Below are positions 11,640-23,105 of a stretch of DNA of 64,000 nt, in pieces. The first letter of the stretch is position 1. Every line of letters begins with the position of its first letter. The DNA is taken from assembly GCA_005656395.1 (NCBI GenBank), contig SRSI01000054.1, forward strand, positions 1 through 64,000. Direction: 5' to 3'. This DNA is from Strongyloides papillosus (taxonomy: Eukaryota > Nematoda > Chromadorea > Rhabditida > Strongyloididae). The notes beneath the pieces were generated by a model. It worked only from the letters and a program-made list of their open reading frames with translations, made no database searches and was not told the origin of the DNA. The position numbers and the translations under genes are program-made.

Positions 11640-12700
11640 GGAAGTTACTCTCAAGCGGTATGTATTTAAATTCTTGCTTTAGCGCCTTTATATATAGGAT
11701 CAGATTGTGGGATTAGAGCTTCTTTTTTAAAAGCACTGCTATAATAGCCCACCTCATATAGAAATTAGATTTGGGTCATCGATAATTACCCGGTGTTAAA
11801 AGTTAAGGTCCAGCAGCATTCCATGCTGCAAAATTTGCTAGTGAGAGTAACTAACCTGTTATCTTGTTAGGATTCTTGCGGAGTAGGTACATTGGATTGC
11901 TGAAGGTTCTAGGATTCATATAGAGGCGAGATTGATCCTTGGATGTGGACTTTAATGGCTACCTAATTTCACGTTTCATTTCTCGATTGGGCTGCCAATA
12001 GTTTAAACTAGTCTCCATCCTACATATAGTAAAATCTCTCGAGCCATCTGAGTGAACTATAGTGGCATGAAGTGAATGGTGGAGGAGCGGACCCTTCAAC
12101 TTCGGATTAATAACTCTAACCGCTAACAATATCCTGGCTTGAGAAATTAACTTGGCAACCCTTTAGAGACTGAATACCATAAACAATGAAATGAAGGTCT
12201 CGGGGATGTTTCCATCATGTAGGAGAAGAGTGCGGTGAGTTGAAGCAGAAGGCCACTTGCTCTAAAGAGATAGCCGTCGGTGGAGGAGAAGTGGTCCTTG
12301 GATATGTAGCTGTAAACACCAGGTCGGAATACGGGAGCTAAGAAGTTGGGATCATTGATCAACCAAACTTTGACTTTAATTTTTTAAATTGCTCAACCGT
12401 GATACATGGGCTCAGCAGGACTTTCTTCATCTCCAAAATAGCTTGTTGGTGGACATATCTATCGTTATCTACACCCAATGTGCTATCTAATGCTTGCAAT
12501 AGGCTACTCTTTTACGCAGCATCAGTACTATTAGAAATTGGCGCGCATAACTCCACTGTACCTTCGTTGGAAACAGATAAGACATTTTACATTGGAGATA
12601 AAACAACATCTTCTATCCAACTCCATTGATATCTGAAGGTTGGATGTTTCCTTCTTCAAACGCAGAATCCTCCATAGTAGACATATAGTTAATAAATTCA
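11640..12700 (-). pseudogene. Probable DIRS upstream (Gag-like) ORF relic
   Basis: Between the 5' terminal repeat and RT there is about 1 kb with protein-like but frame-shifted segments. One begins MSTMEDSAFEEGNIQPSD at about 12690, with others MINDPNFLAPVFRPGVYSYI (about 12362) and GPLLHHSLHATIVHSDGS (about 12090). Position and composition fit the first ORF of a DIRS element, usually called Gag-like, but I recognise no motif. At least two frameshifts and several stops. Confidence 0.4.
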
Positions 12701-12733
12701 ATAACGACATATCGGTAGTCATGAAATTGTAAA

Positions 12734-12866
12734 AGTGATGATCTACGCGAAATTGGCACAAAAATGACGAAGGAAACTTTCGTCGTAAGAGAAAAGTCAT
12801 GAAAGATGTACATATCAGAAAGCAAGGTCGTAAATGTAATATATACATTTCGTAATGAAGTATAAT
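12734..12866 (-). repeat. 5' inverted terminal repeat of DIRS element
   Basis: Read on the minus strand from 12866 this matches the 9402-9443 copy (ACTTCATTACGAAATGTATA) and then the 9154-9253 segment (for example GATATGTACATCTTTCATGA), ending near GATCATCACTTTT. It is the second terminal repeat, inverted relative to the left end. Confidence 0.75.
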
Positions 12867-13423
12867 AATTGTAAATGCAGAAACGACATTTATTAGTTAA
12901 ACTTTTGAGAGAAAAAGATCGAGAAAGTTTAAACATTAAATTAATAGTAACATTGTCGACTTTTAATATAAATAAAAAACAAAGAAATTATTTTTGTACC
13001 AGCGTGGACTTTTGGATTTTTTAATTCACTTGTGATTATTTTAAGAATAGCTTGATAAAAGTCTTTTTTTTTATATTCAAAAAGAGTAACAATAAATAGT
13101 TGAATTGTATCAAGAGTACTTCGTTTTCTATAAACATTTAAAATCCAATATGAAAATTTGTAATATCATTATTTTCTTAATTAATTTCTATTGATATATT
13201 CACTGAAATTTCAACAATATATACATTTATAAGCAAACAATTTTATATTTGTTGTAAAGAAATCTTGTATGCTAAACGAATAAGACATGAATCAATAATA
13301 TTTTAATCACGAGGTGAAACTTTAAATTTTTTTCCTTCAGTTAGCTACTCTTTTAAAAAATAATTTTTAAATTTTAAAATTTAATTATTTTTTTCTCTCC
13401 ATATATTACCTATTCTTAAAATT
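12867..13423. other. AT-rich, no gene seen
   Basis: Between the DIRS element and the MULE relic. No frame or repeat supported. Confidence 0.4.
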
Positions 13424-13960
13424 TCAGGTTTAATATAGACAGAATAAAATAAAAGACATTTATCTAAAGCAGTGAGAAACAATGTATCACAATGCTTTAC
13501 CAATCTATATAAGTTTTGAGCATATCGCAACTAACAATTCGATCTGAGATCATATCCTTCCCCTTTATGTTGATAGCACAATCCAAGTCCTACAGAGCGT
13601 AATTTCTAAATATTTGCAATCGTATGAAAGTAAAACTACTGAATCTTACAACCAAATATCTTCATAACTGTATCATAAGCAGCAACTTCTTTATCAAAAA
13701 CTATTTTTTTATGCAAAAATAACGAAACGTTATTTAAAAACTTGCACTCTTCAAAACATCTACTTTTAACATCTTGGAAGAATTTTCTATAAGTGTTAGT
13801 CTTTTAATTATTGGTAAACGAAATATTGCAGCTCTACCTATACTATCAATTTTAATTTTAGTTAAAGTTGTACATAATTAAAAATATTTTTTCAAATCCC
13901 ACTTAAAAGAATTATTCATTACCCATATTGACAATTTACTCGCTTCCACTAAGGTTAGTT
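13424..13960 (-). pseudogene. MULE (Mutator-like) transposase relic
   Basis: A minus-strand frame with several stops reads KIVFDKEVAAYDTVMKIFG (about 13655-13710), then GCKIQ, stop, FYFHTIANI, and then KLRSVGLGLCYQHKGEGYDL and RYAQNLYRLVKHCDTL. The order 'DxE...GC(Y/F)xH...GLGxxY' matches the core of MULE transposases, where the aspartate is the second catalytic residue and the C/F-x2-H pair follows. Upstream, GRAAIFRLPIIKRLTLIENS is in another frame. No terminal repeats were found. Stops include TAG at plausible Gly/Trp positions. Confidence 0.6.
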
Positions 13961-14225
13961 AAATGCTAAACCGATGTATTTTTAAGTAACAATACGAATA
14001 AAATTTCATTTTTATACAGTTCAAATTCCGTAGCTAAATCTTACATGATAATATACAGTGTGGTGCATAATTATAGCACACTTCTATTTATTGCATAAAA
14101 TTATATTTAATATGAAAAAAATTATATAATAAGAGTTTATATTTATCAATATAATTATAAAAATATTATCTAAGTAGTAAAATAATTAACTAATAAGTAA
14201 TAACATCAAAAATTTAAGATTTTTT

Positions 14226-15277
14226 CTAATTGTGTGGTGCAAAATTATAGCACATATTTAAATTTAAGGATTTAAAACTATTTTTAATAGTTTGTATACC
14301 CCCTTTTTTGCTTATTACCTCAAAAATTCTATTTGGCATACTATTTGCAAGTGAAACAAGTTTTTCATTAGGTATTTCATCCCAACATTTTACAATAGCT
14401 TCTTTTAATTCTTGAACGGTAGAATATTGTTTATTATCTTTATAAACAGCACGAACAAGTATCCCCCATAAATTTTCTATTGATTCAAATCTGGGCTTCT
14501 TGATGGATGATCTATAAGACTGATTTTTTTATCAGAAATCCATTTTTTTGTCTTTGCACTAGCATGATAACTAGCATTATCTTGCGTAAATTTGAATGAA
14601 ACAGATCTAAATCGTTTCATATATGGCAATAAGTTATCCCCGAGAACATTTTGATACATCAATAAATGTATACGATGATCTATAAATGTCAATTCTGATC
14701 TACCATACGAACTGAAGCACGCAAAAACCATTACATTTCGACCATCAAAATTACGCTTTGAATAATATCTAGGCTCCTTTTTTAAATCACGTCAATAACT
14801 GTTGAAACCATCAGGACCATCTAAATTGAATTTCTTTTTATCGCTGAATATTACTCAAGTCCATTCTTCACTCCATGTCATGTATTTACGAGCATATTCT
14901 AAACGTGCTACTTTATGACTTTTATCTAATCTTGAACATTTTGCCATTTTAGAGCGTACAATATTTTGATCATTAGTAAGAGCTCTATTTACTATCCATC
15001 TTGAAACTGGTAAATTCAGTTCATTTCTTATTGAAGTGCAGCTTTTAGTAGTATTTGAAGCTGATCGAGAAATTGCTCTTTTATCACGAACACTTAAATT
15101 TGATGGTCTTCCTGTATGTTTTGCAGTTCCATAAGATGATGCATCTTTTAGAATTGTTGAAATAACTTTTCTAGAGCGATTTACAAGTGTTGAGATTTCA
15201 CTATGTGTTTTTCCAACAGATGCAAACGCCAAAATTTGGCCTTTTTCAAACTCAGTAAGCTTTGTTCTTTTTGGCAT
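14226..15277 (-). pseudogene. Tc1-family transposase, DD34E, inactivated
   Basis: Starts at ATG 15275-15277 (MPKRTKLTEFEKGQ). The N-terminal two HTH DNA-binding domains are intact for about 140 codons, with a GRPSNLS linker motif. The DDE domain follows: first Asp in VIFSDKKKFNLDGPDG, second in QDNASYH, and the Glu in IENLWG 35 residues later (DD34E). Lesions: TGA near 14853, TGA near 14789 at the conserved Trp of YYW, and a one-base loss near 14490 just before IENLWG. The C-terminus reads through the internal copy of the terminal repeat to TAG at 14226-14228. The enzyme would cut at the TIRs and integrate at TA. Confidence 0.9.
14231..14255. repeat. Internal copy of Tc1 terminal motif
   Basis: TGTGTGGTGCAAAATTATAG followed by CACAT repeats the element end in direct orientation, about 175 bp inside the left terminus. 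It resembles the second transposase-binding site of IR/DR-type Tc1 elements. I found no good mirror copy on the right side; only a weak TTGTGCCAATTT lies near 15343. Confidence 0.7.
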
Positions 15278-15575
15278 AGTAAAAGAGAATAAAATACGAG
15301 ATAGTAATGTTAATAATGTTTTAAAACAGTTGTTTTTTACTATTGTGCCAATTTACATCATTTACCTTTGCTTAATAAAATTATCTTATAAGTTTTAAGT
15401 TAAAATTTTAATATGTGCTATAATTATGCACCATATTGTATGTTTTAATTATTAATAATTTAAATTTGTTGGTAACAAGAATATTTCTTTTATTTATTTA
15501 TTAATCAGAATACAATAATTTTATATCATGAGGGTCAAGATTATTCCACTTATGCCTATCTAGAGCTATATGGTA

Positions 15576-16150
15576 TCAACCATTTTTAAAATGTTTAGTA
15601 ATTGGATCGAGATATTTGCGAGAAGGACGACCAACTGATCTCGTTTTATAGCAGTTAAAGAAGGTAAGTTTGTAAACCCAGGTATTGTCTTTCAGTCTTG
15701 AAATATATCCAATATATTTCAGTTTGTTTTTAGCTATATATGTAGAGATAGGCGTCACTGAAGTTAGTTGATAAAGTTTTATGTTATGAATCTTCAAATG
15801 TTCAGGAGAATTGCCAACTGGTTTACATTTAACAAGGAGACGTCTAAGTATACTTGTTTCAGATGATCTTAGTCCTTGAATTTCTTTTTTCGTTAGAGAT
15901 TAGCAGGGTGAAGAATATGTAAGGCAGGGGCAGATAAATTTACAATAAAGTTTTCCATATTTTATAAATGTAAAATGTTTAGAAATATCTTTCAACTTAT
16001 GAAAAACTAGCCAAATCGTTCTCCTCTTATTTGCTAGTTTCTTTATGAAGTAACCATTGATATTTAAAGTATGACCAAGAAAAACAAAATAATTAGTTTG
16101 TTTTATTGAAGAAATATTTTCATTACAAACAAAACCTAAACATGTCTTTT
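15576..16150 (-). pseudogene. LINE (non-LTR) Pol, C-terminal relic
   Basis: Minus-strand frames encode YFVFLGHTLNINGYFIKKLA (about 16080), then KRRTIWLVFHKLK, YGKLYCKFICPCLTYSS, LRSSETSILRRLL and, in the 15576-15797 frame, NKLKYIGYISRLKDN followed by TRSVGRPSRKYLDPI. This is the usual order after the RT domain of LINE Pol: 'YLG...G' region, thumb, 'LRWLGHxxRM', 'RxxGRPxxRW'. Stops and shifts are present. It belongs with the RT fragment at 17571-17990, from which it is separated by a 1.3-kb insertion. Confidence 0.72.
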
Positions 16151-16199
16151 AGACCAATACGATTTATATAAAAAAAGAACTATATTCGATAGTATTTTT

Positions 16200-17545
16200 G
16201 AGGCCTAGATTTTACCCGTCTTGCAAACACATTGTAGCACATTTTGCATGTATATTATATCTCATTTTGCATATAGAAAACGAGTTAGAATGTGTGTTCA
16301 AAATTAAGTAGAATGTACATGTAAAATTAGTTAGAATGTAGCCTATAATTTACTACCAGTTTGTAACTTTCATAGTTTCTTACGTATTATGTTAAATAAA
16401 AAGATTTTTAAAACTTTTTTTCAGTATGTTGATAGAGATATTCTCTATCAATAGAATATAGCATCACTACTCAATATTAATAAGTAACATGACAAATAAA
16501 AATAAATGATAGATATTGTAAAAGTTTGTTTTAAACATCCTGTTAAAAATATTAAAAGCAAACAAAGTAAAAAATATTCATATTATTTTAACAATAAACT
16601 TTACAATAAATAAGTTTTTCTCACAATGTTTACTAAAAAACCACATCATTTGCAGTACACTCTTGATTTTCTTCAATCAACCAATATTTAAGAGTTTCTT
16701 AGTGATTTTTTTAAAGCTCACACAAGTATAAAATCACTAGTTAAAACTGCCAATAATCATAATCTTTACTTTATAATATAATCATGTCACATTTAATGCC
16801 TAAAATTGTTGTTGTAATAAGTGGTTGCAAAATTTCTTTTATGTTAACATATTATGATCTTAGTTTTGTATCAATATAAAAAGTTCCAAATCTTATTATT
16901 TTTATAATATCACTAACTAAAACTAAAAATCTTGAATTTCACAGTAATAAAGATCCATCGCGTTTATATCAAATTAAACTTTTTAATTATGTCTAATTTG
17001 GTGAGGGGCTTCAACAAGTGAATATATCCAATTAATTACTATTAATATTATTGTACTTGATATTCATTAAGTCTGTAAGACTAATAAAATAATTTTTACT
17101 GTTTTAAAGTAAATGTAATGATGTAAAAATACATAAGAGTATGTGTTTTTCCAAACTGATGCGGTTATTTTTCCCTTTATTATTTTATATTTGTTATTAC
17201 CTTTTAGTATCAACTTTCAAATTTGTTTAAAAACATTTAATAAGTCTGTGAAATAGTATAGAATGGATAAATAAACAAATAAAAATTTAAAATAACTTCA
17301 AAACATGGTCAATTACTAAAAACACTTGGAATTATAAAAAACATTTAAGATAGATAAAACTACAGGCTAAATTCATGTCCATTTTACATATAAAAAACGA
17401 AGTAGAAATGTATATGCAAAACAAAGTTCAATGTATATACAAAATGATATAAAATATATATGCAAAATGTGTACAACAATAGCATGAAAAATGACTTAAA
17501 ATGTAGATGTAAAATGGGATAGAATGTAGACTGTCACCTATCCCA
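16200..17545. mobile_element. Inverted-repeat element inserted in LINE, with subterminal repeats
   Basis: The two ends share an inverted 35-39 bp match: CACATTTTGCATGTATATTA at 16238 on the plus strand versus CACATTTTGCATATATATTT on the minus strand from 17471. Inside each end lie several degenerate units of the type TTAGAATGTxxATGTAAAAT (about 16282-16345 and 17494-17535). The 1 kb middle is AT-rich and non-coding. It interrupts the LINE between the RT and C-terminal parts, so it is younger than the LINE. Exact termini and target duplication could not be fixed. Confidence 0.55.
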
Positions 17546-17570
17546 TTTTAGATGGTTGGTTATTTTAACA

Positions 17571-17990
17571 TCACCTGCATTTTGTAGCATCCTGAGCATT
17601 TTCGGTCGAAAAGACATGTTTTTTGTTTTGTGTGTAGGACAAGTGGATATACACTGTCTTTTCAAAATTTATGTGAAGACCAATGAAGATGGCAGTATTT
17701 TTGAGTTGATTTAACATTTTTTTCATCTCTTCCAGGCTTACAGAAATGAGCGATATTATCCGCATATGCATTATAAACAAGTTTCGATCCATTTATGCTA
17801 ATACCTTCATGATAGTTATTTTCATCCCAACCAAGTTTTCTAATGATTTTACTTAACAGAAAGTTAAAAAGAGTTAGATTGGGAGTGTCTCCTTGTCTTA
17901 GTCAAGAATAAGTTGGTATTTTTAACGAAACTTATGGGTATGTAAAGGAAATTGGAGTATATGAGTTTGTCTATTCTAGTCTTTCAATTA
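17571..17990 (-). pseudogene. LINE reverse transcriptase fragment
   Basis: RQGDTPNLTLFNFLLSKII (about 17843-17905) is RT motif B with its QGD. SINGSKLVYNAYADNIAHF (about 17755-17810) is the catalytic box, with YADN in place of the usual YADD/FADD. After one frameshift the frame at 17571-17792 continues EEMKKMLNQLKNTAIFIGLH and INFEKT, the segment that follows YxDD in LINEs. The Asp-to-Asn change and the shift make it inactive. RT would prime on nicked target DNA in a live element. Confidence 0.75.
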
Positions 17991-18054
17991 TGCTAATAGA
18001 TTTAGTAATTTAATAAAATTGCAAATAGAAACTTAGATTCTACTTATTTTTTAG

Positions 18055-18850
18055 ACTTTGAATAATCTTCTACATGTAGTAAAAAAGTTTCTTTACTAAA
18101 CATTATATCATCGTATTCAAACAATTTCATAAGATTTTTATCACTATCATATTCATCATCTTTTTATTGAATACAACTTGTAAAACAATAAAAATCATAT
18201 TTTTTGACTTACAGGAAGAATGAATCCAAACGTATTTTTTTCTCTAAAAACTCCTGACCTTCTTATTACTGCGTCTCATATTTCAAAAACATTTGAAGTT
18301 TTTATTATTTCATTATAAACAGCAAACTCATTGAATTTTATAAACCAGTCCTTTGATATAACCGCTCTCTAAAAAAGTAAAAAAATCATTCATTGAACAT
18401 TTTTCGAAAACAAAAAAAACACTTTCAATATAAAATTTTTTATATTACTACTCTTAAAATAGGAAAGTTATTTAGGAAATCTTAAAGTAAGATTAATTTT
18501 TTTTCCTAAATATGCACACGAACTCATTCTTTTTTTGTATTTAAATGATAATCATATCTAAATTTTCTACATTTTCCATTAATTAGTTGTTTATAATGCA
18601 ATAAACATGAACGATATTTAAATCATGCTTCTGCAAATATTTTATTTAATACCATTAACATTGGTACTACTTTATCGAAGATAATTTTTTTATACTTATT
18701 TCAAAAAATTTTATAATGCTTATTTCACATATAAAAAGTTATAGATAACAGTTTCCATTAGTTATAAAAATATAAAAGTACACAAAAAAACTTTTTTACA
18801 GGTAAAACTGCACGATTTTCTAAAAACTTGAACGTAAATTCTAATTGATG
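18055..18850 (-). pseudogene. Second MULE transposase relic, with possible intron
   Basis: On the minus strand KIIFDKVVPMLMVLNKIFAE, stop, FKYRSCLLHYKQLINGK (about 18550-18690) matches the MULE 'DFExA...CxxHxxQ' core. Further on, RAVISKDWFIKFNEFAVYNE and RRSGVFREKNTFGFILP (18213-18368) follow an acceptor TTTTAG and end at a donor GTAAGT. The 36-nt putative intron (18177-18212) ends TTACAAG. A final acidic frame, KDDEYDSDKNLMKLFEYDDI, ends at 18055. In-frame stops are TGA (three, all at plausible Trp positions) and TAG/TAA. The reading frames across the intron do not match, so it is decayed. Confidence 0.5.
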
Positions 18851-20197
18851 TTAAAATGGTACTATTTTTAAACCAAAAAATTTTATCAATTCCCATTAAA
18901 TAAAAAAAAAACTATCTCAATGAAATGCATATGATTTGATATTGTAGAAAGTTAATCTCATATCTAAAATCTTTTAAAATTATTTCTTTTTTATATTGTT
19001 AATGAACATTCTTTTATCTATTAAATTTTTGTGTTTAATGAAATTTTAATGTTTTAAATTATTGTTGTTATAAAAATTTGTTATTTCATAATGACATTCA
19101 CGTTAATATTGAGTAGGTGTAATTAAAGAACACAATTGAATTTATGATGAAAGAGAAAAACATTTCATAAATGAAATATTTTCGCGTCTATTTGCGTATT
19201 TATTTTGATAAAAAAAATTTTCTATATGTAACTTTTGTTCCTATTCTTATTAGTTTAAGTGATTTCATTTTATTACCAACATTTCTTACTTTTGATTTCG
19301 TCAACGTTCACAAATAAACATAAATATGTTATCTGAACAGTTATTTTTTATAGAAACAAAACCACCTTAATTCCTTACTAAATTTAACTTGAATTAAATC
19401 GTTCGCTTTTCACTATATAAACATTTTCTTTCGAAAGTAAAAAGCACACTAAAAGATTGATTTGTTTTAAAATTTTTTTAACCTATTTCACTAATTTTAT
19501 TTTCCTTCAGTTTCTTAAAGTAAAAATTTTATTGTTTAATTTGGGCTTAACCAATACAATATTACAGTTAAAATATAAAAGTTAATTGATTTATTTTCAA
19601 GCAAATGACTTTTTGTAAAATATAAGACTGGCGATTAGATGAAAACAATTCCTTTCATACTCTTCGGCCTATTATTTTCCAAAGGTTTTATCACGTATCG
19701 TGATAGTAGTCGTTACAATCACTGTTAGAATGTTATATTTTAACTGTAAGTATTGAGATACCTTTGATTTTTTAAGTGAAATATTGTTAAATTTATCTTT
19801 AAGTATTACATAAATTTCTAGGAAAGTAACAAGCTCGTTTTCATTAAATTTTTTGTTGCCATCGTCTTTTCAGAACAATACATAAAATTTTAATTTTTGC
19901 ATATTATACCATTATATTTGTAATATTTAAATAAAACTTACTATCGTCTTAAAATACATTTATTTGTACATTAACAGAAAGGTTAAGTTTTTCAAAAATA
20001 AAATCAAATCGATTTTGGTGTCACGTTTGAACTTAAGTTGTCTTACATGGAAAAATGTATATGTGGAAATCCGGCTAGTATATCTCTTATTCGCTTCTCT
20101 AATTGAAACCATCGGAAATAATCGTAAAACTGTTTCTCAGGGAACAAACATTATGTTAAAAGAACTGGAAAGTCAACAACTTTTAAGGCTCATAGAA
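18851..20197. other. AT-rich, no gene seen
   Basis: A 90-codon frame at 19964-20236 (+) overlaps the left arm of the MITE at 20198 and has no recognisable domain, so I do not call it. No other structure. Confidence 0.4.
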
Positions 20198-20605
20198 CAC
20201 TCACCTAAAATATTTTTACCGTTTGGTAAAGTGTAACCGTAATTTAATTTTACGGTAAACAAATTTAATAAAAATGACTAAAAGTACAATAATGAGAACA
20301 TCTTTTAGTTAAATAAAAGGTATTTTACATTAAAGTATTTGGTGGACTTCTTTATTGAGTAAAAACTTTTCTATAAGAAAAAAACATTCTAAAGTTGATT
20401 GTATACTTAATTGTAATTTTTGATCACAATCATTATAAATCATACATTTTTAAGATATTTTCCCTCTTTTTTTTTAAAACTTGAAGTAATAATCATAATT
20501 TTAACATTTAATTTATCATGTATCACTAATTCAAATTAAATTAAATTTGTATGTACATAAACAAAATTACACTTTACCAAATGGTAAAAATATTTTAGCT
20601 GAGTG
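20198..20605. mobile_element. 408-bp MITE with 39-bp terminal inverted repeats
   Basis: Bases 20198-20236 and the reverse complement of 20567-20605 match at 37 of 39 positions (CACTCACCTAAAATATTTTT versus CACTCAGCTAAAATATTTTT). Each arm contains an internal near-palindrome, TTTACCRTTTGGTAAA. The 330-bp spacer is non-coding. No clear target duplication, so the superfamily is unassigned. Confidence 0.7.
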
Positions 20606-20609
20606 TACC

Positions 20610-20647
20610 CCGAGCCACTTTTAACTATCTTGATAGTGATAGCTCGG
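20610..20647. other. GC-rich nested hairpin
   Basis: CCGAGC (20610-20615) pairs with GCTCGG (20642-20647), and inside it ACTATC pairs with GATAGT across a 2-base loop. It sits 4 bp outside the right arm of the MITE. This is unusual in such AT-rich DNA. Role unknown. Confidence 0.45.
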
Positions 20648-21866
20648 TAACCTCGCATATGCGTAAGACTAAAAAAATTGTTTCAATTTTAATTAGTAAG
20701 TAAAATGCTAACTTATTATAACAAGAAGAAAAACTTGACTTTGTAAAAAGGTATAACAAATTTAAATCATGTGTTGACGCTAGTTACAATAGAGTAAAAA
20801 CTAATATAGCAAGGTAAAAACTTAATGGTTGATTCAAATATACGGCTTAAGAATTGTCGAATTTGCAATATGTAATAAATAAAGATTCACTTAATTCAGA
20901 TAGTTTAGTAGAAAGTTTTGTAGAAAGAGAATGAAAAAATCATATGCAAACTTTTGCCATGAAGAAACCTTTAAATAAAAAATTGACATAAAGCAAATTG
21001 CTAAATGTTGAAATTTTGTAAATAGTTATATTAATAGTGATGATGATACAAAACGAAATAAAATCAGCAATAAATAGAGAGCAAAACGGTATTTTAAAAG
21101 GATCCACTGTCTGTCTTGGAGAAAAAAATGGAATGCCATCTTGGGGAAATTTATTTTAAATTTTATGCGTACACCTCTTATGAATAGTTTATCACTTTAT
21201 TTAATACAACTTTAGAAACACGGCCAAAATACAACAATTTAATTGAATTAACAATATTCATACATATATCAATATCCATATATAATACCAATACCGACAC
21301 ATAAATGAATAAAACCCACCTAAACAATTATAACTTATCAGAACCATTAATTTCACTTACAGTTCCTTTAGTGGAATTCCACTTCTAGTACAATCACAAT
21401 AAATATAAAACATCTTAATAAACCCTAGAATACAAATAATTAATTATCACTAAAATTATCCTTAATTATATAATATATATTGTATGTGCAATTATGTATT
21501 ATGGGATTTTTAAACGAATGTCTTTTTGTTTTGACATTTTGATTGTCTGGGAATACGTTTTTAGATTTTTAATATCTAGTATTATTACTATGGTTATTAT
21601 GCCAAAAAATCCAGTCGCACTGTCGTAATATTATAATAGATTTTTTATGGTATAAAAACTTTGCATTATAACCTTTTCATAAATTTACACATTACAACAT
21701 TTTATTACTATTATTATAATGTTATACCTTTTTGATCATTTTATATTTTTATACTATTACGGAATATCTATAACAAAAATAAAATTTACTAAATAGATAT
21801 ATGCTATAAGCGTCAAGAAATTAATAAAAAAAAAGTAAAACAATGTTACAAATATAGCAGAAATAC
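20648..21866. other. AT-rich, no gene seen
   Basis: One short protein-like scrap (KGSTVCLGEKNGMPSWGN, about 21095-21155, +) is unassigned. Otherwise nothing supported. Confidence 0.4.
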
Positions 21867-22419
21867 TACTTGATCAAAAAGTAGTAAGATTTTTCAAATA
21901 AAACAAAACAGTATATTATTTTTCAAAATTTATTTCACCTCCTTCAAAGTACTCTTCTTCGGCACCCATACATTTATACCAACGCTTTTTTCAATCTTCG
22001 AAACATTTGTTATACTCGATTTCCGGGATGGCCTTGAGCGCCTTCTTTAATGCCGTTTTTATCTTCTCAATTGAGTCAAAATGATGACCACGAAGTGATT
22101 TTTTGAGTTTCGGGAACAACCAGAAGTCATTCGGAGCCAAATCAGGTGAATAGGGCGGTGATAGAATGACATGAGTGGAATTTTTGATTAAAAATTTAAT
22201 GCAACTTCTTCGCTGAAATTTTTCACTCATGTTAAAAATCGAAGAATGAACTTTAGAAGGCAAACGTCAACAAGCGTAACTCATTAACAATTGATGCTCC
22301 TGTCATAAAATTTTACACAGATATCAATAAAGGTTGTGCCACATAAAAAAAAAATTATGCATTTGGATAAACCCGGGACTTTTAAATTGAAAAGTCTTAC
22401 TACTTCTTGATCACAAGTA
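21867..22419 (-). mobile_element. Internally deleted mariner element, copy 1
   Basis: 553 bp from TA to TA. Left end TACTTGATCAAAAAGTAGTA and right end (reverse complement) TACTTGTGATCAAGAAGTAG share a terminal inverted repeat of about 30 bp. The interior keeps only the first codons and last third of a mariner transposase. Copy 2 at 54706-55257 has the same deletion and nearly the same length (552 bp), so this is a mobilisable non-autonomous family rather than a chance truncation. Confidence 0.85.
21916..22263 (-). pseudogene. Truncated mariner transposase (N-tip fused to C-terminus)
   Basis: ATG at 22228-22230 opens MSEKFQRRSCIKFLIKN, the typical mariner N-terminal start. It jumps directly to STHVILSPPYSPDLAPNDFW, the motif around the third catalytic Asp of DD34D transposases. 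It continues FPKLKKSLRGHHFDSIEKI and ends at TAA 21916-21918. The HTH domain and first two catalytic Asp are absent. One TGA near 21993 replaces the conserved Trp of EDWKKRW. It cannot be active. It only marks the parent family. Confidence 0.85.
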
Positions 22420-22875
22420 GTATGTGTGAAGTTTAAAAGGTCACATGTGATAACTAAACTCACAATATGATTCTTAGTGCAACGATATAATAATAAAGCA
22501 AAAAATAGTTGAAATTATATTTTAAACATATCAACAGAGTAAAAACACAAAAACATTTTAAATTATAAATTTTACTACAATAAAATTATTAGAATAATCT
22601 CATACCATGGAAACTTTGCTTAATGTTTTCTTAACTGTAATTAAGCTGTATAAAATTATAGCTTATTCCCGATTAGTACGTGTAAACATATTTAAAATAA
22701 ATTGTATATACTCTGTACAATTAACATGCAGTTTTTTTATCTATACTTTAGATGTAACCTTAAACCGGGAATTAATTTTTATCATTCTAAGTTTTTATTA
22801 TAGTTGTTTTTTATTCTTTTTTATTACGTAATATTCAAACACAAATTTAACTATTCAATTTGATCAATAAGAAAC
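22420..22875. other. AT-rich, no gene seen
   Basis: The 74-codon frame at 22607-22831 has random AT-rich composition. No repeats. Confidence 0.4.
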
Positions 22876-23105
22876 GTAAAATGACTATTAAAGATTTTGT
22901 TCAGAAGCATTATTTGTATGCACATTTGTAATGAGTCGTTGAACATACAAGAAACAAAAAAATCAATGTTAGCATTTTTTTCTGAAATTTTGCATGAAGG
23001 TAGATTCGAACATGAACTATTATAATCTAAAAAGTTTTGAAACAAATTCTCCGAAGGGGAGAAAAATAAAACCAAAAGATCAAAAATTTGCATTTTTCAT
23101 AAATT
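22876..23105 (+). pseudogene. Short coding relic, unknown
   Basis: Three plus-strand segments join with small shifts: KRKMTIKDFVQKHYLYAHL, then NIQETKKSMLAFFSEILHEG (about 22945-23000), then SPKGRKIKPKDQKFAFF. Composition is protein-like with a basic end, but no family is recognised. At least one stop and one shift. It may be a transposon scrap. Confidence 0.3.

Larger units (their letters stand above)
9061..12866 (-). mobile_element. Decayed DIRS-like (tyrosine recombinase) retrotransposon
   Basis: A 3.8-kb block, clearly less AT-rich than its flanks, carries reverse transcriptase, RNase H and possible tyrosine-recombinase relics on the minus strand, in the order expected for a DIRS element. 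It lacks LTRs. The two ends are inverted repeats of each other: about 9138-9253 on the plus strand matches 12734-12862 on the minus strand. The 3' end also contains an extra nested palindrome (9061-9401) and another copy of the terminal sequence (about 9397-9443), as expected from an internal complementary region. Typical DIRS elements are longer, so segments are missing. Every frame is broken, so it is not autonomous. Confidence 0.75.
14054..15440 (-). mobile_element. Tc1-like DNA transposon, complete ends
   Basis: A 1387-bp element (including flanking TA) has terminal inverted repeats: the left end TACAGTGTGGTGCATAATTA matches the reverse complement of the right end TACAATATGGTGCATAATTA, continuing as TAGCACA, 24 of 27 identical. 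Both ends carry TA, the target site of this superfamily. It contains one transposase gene on the minus strand, now inactive. An extra copy of the terminal motif lies inside the left end at 14231-14255. Confidence 0.92.

Noticed and set aside
12531..12936. Minus-strand frames of 105 and 107 codons
   Set aside because: They are translations of the terminal inverted repeat joined to the start of a broken DIRS ORF, not independent genes.
14789..18690. Alternative genetic code (TGA read as Trp, TAA/TAG as Gln)
   Set aside because: Many in-frame stops fall at plausible Trp/Gln sites, but the long intact Helitron and MULE frames use TGG and CAA with no internal TAA/TAG/TGA, and TAG also occurs at Trp sites. 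Mutational decay explains it better.
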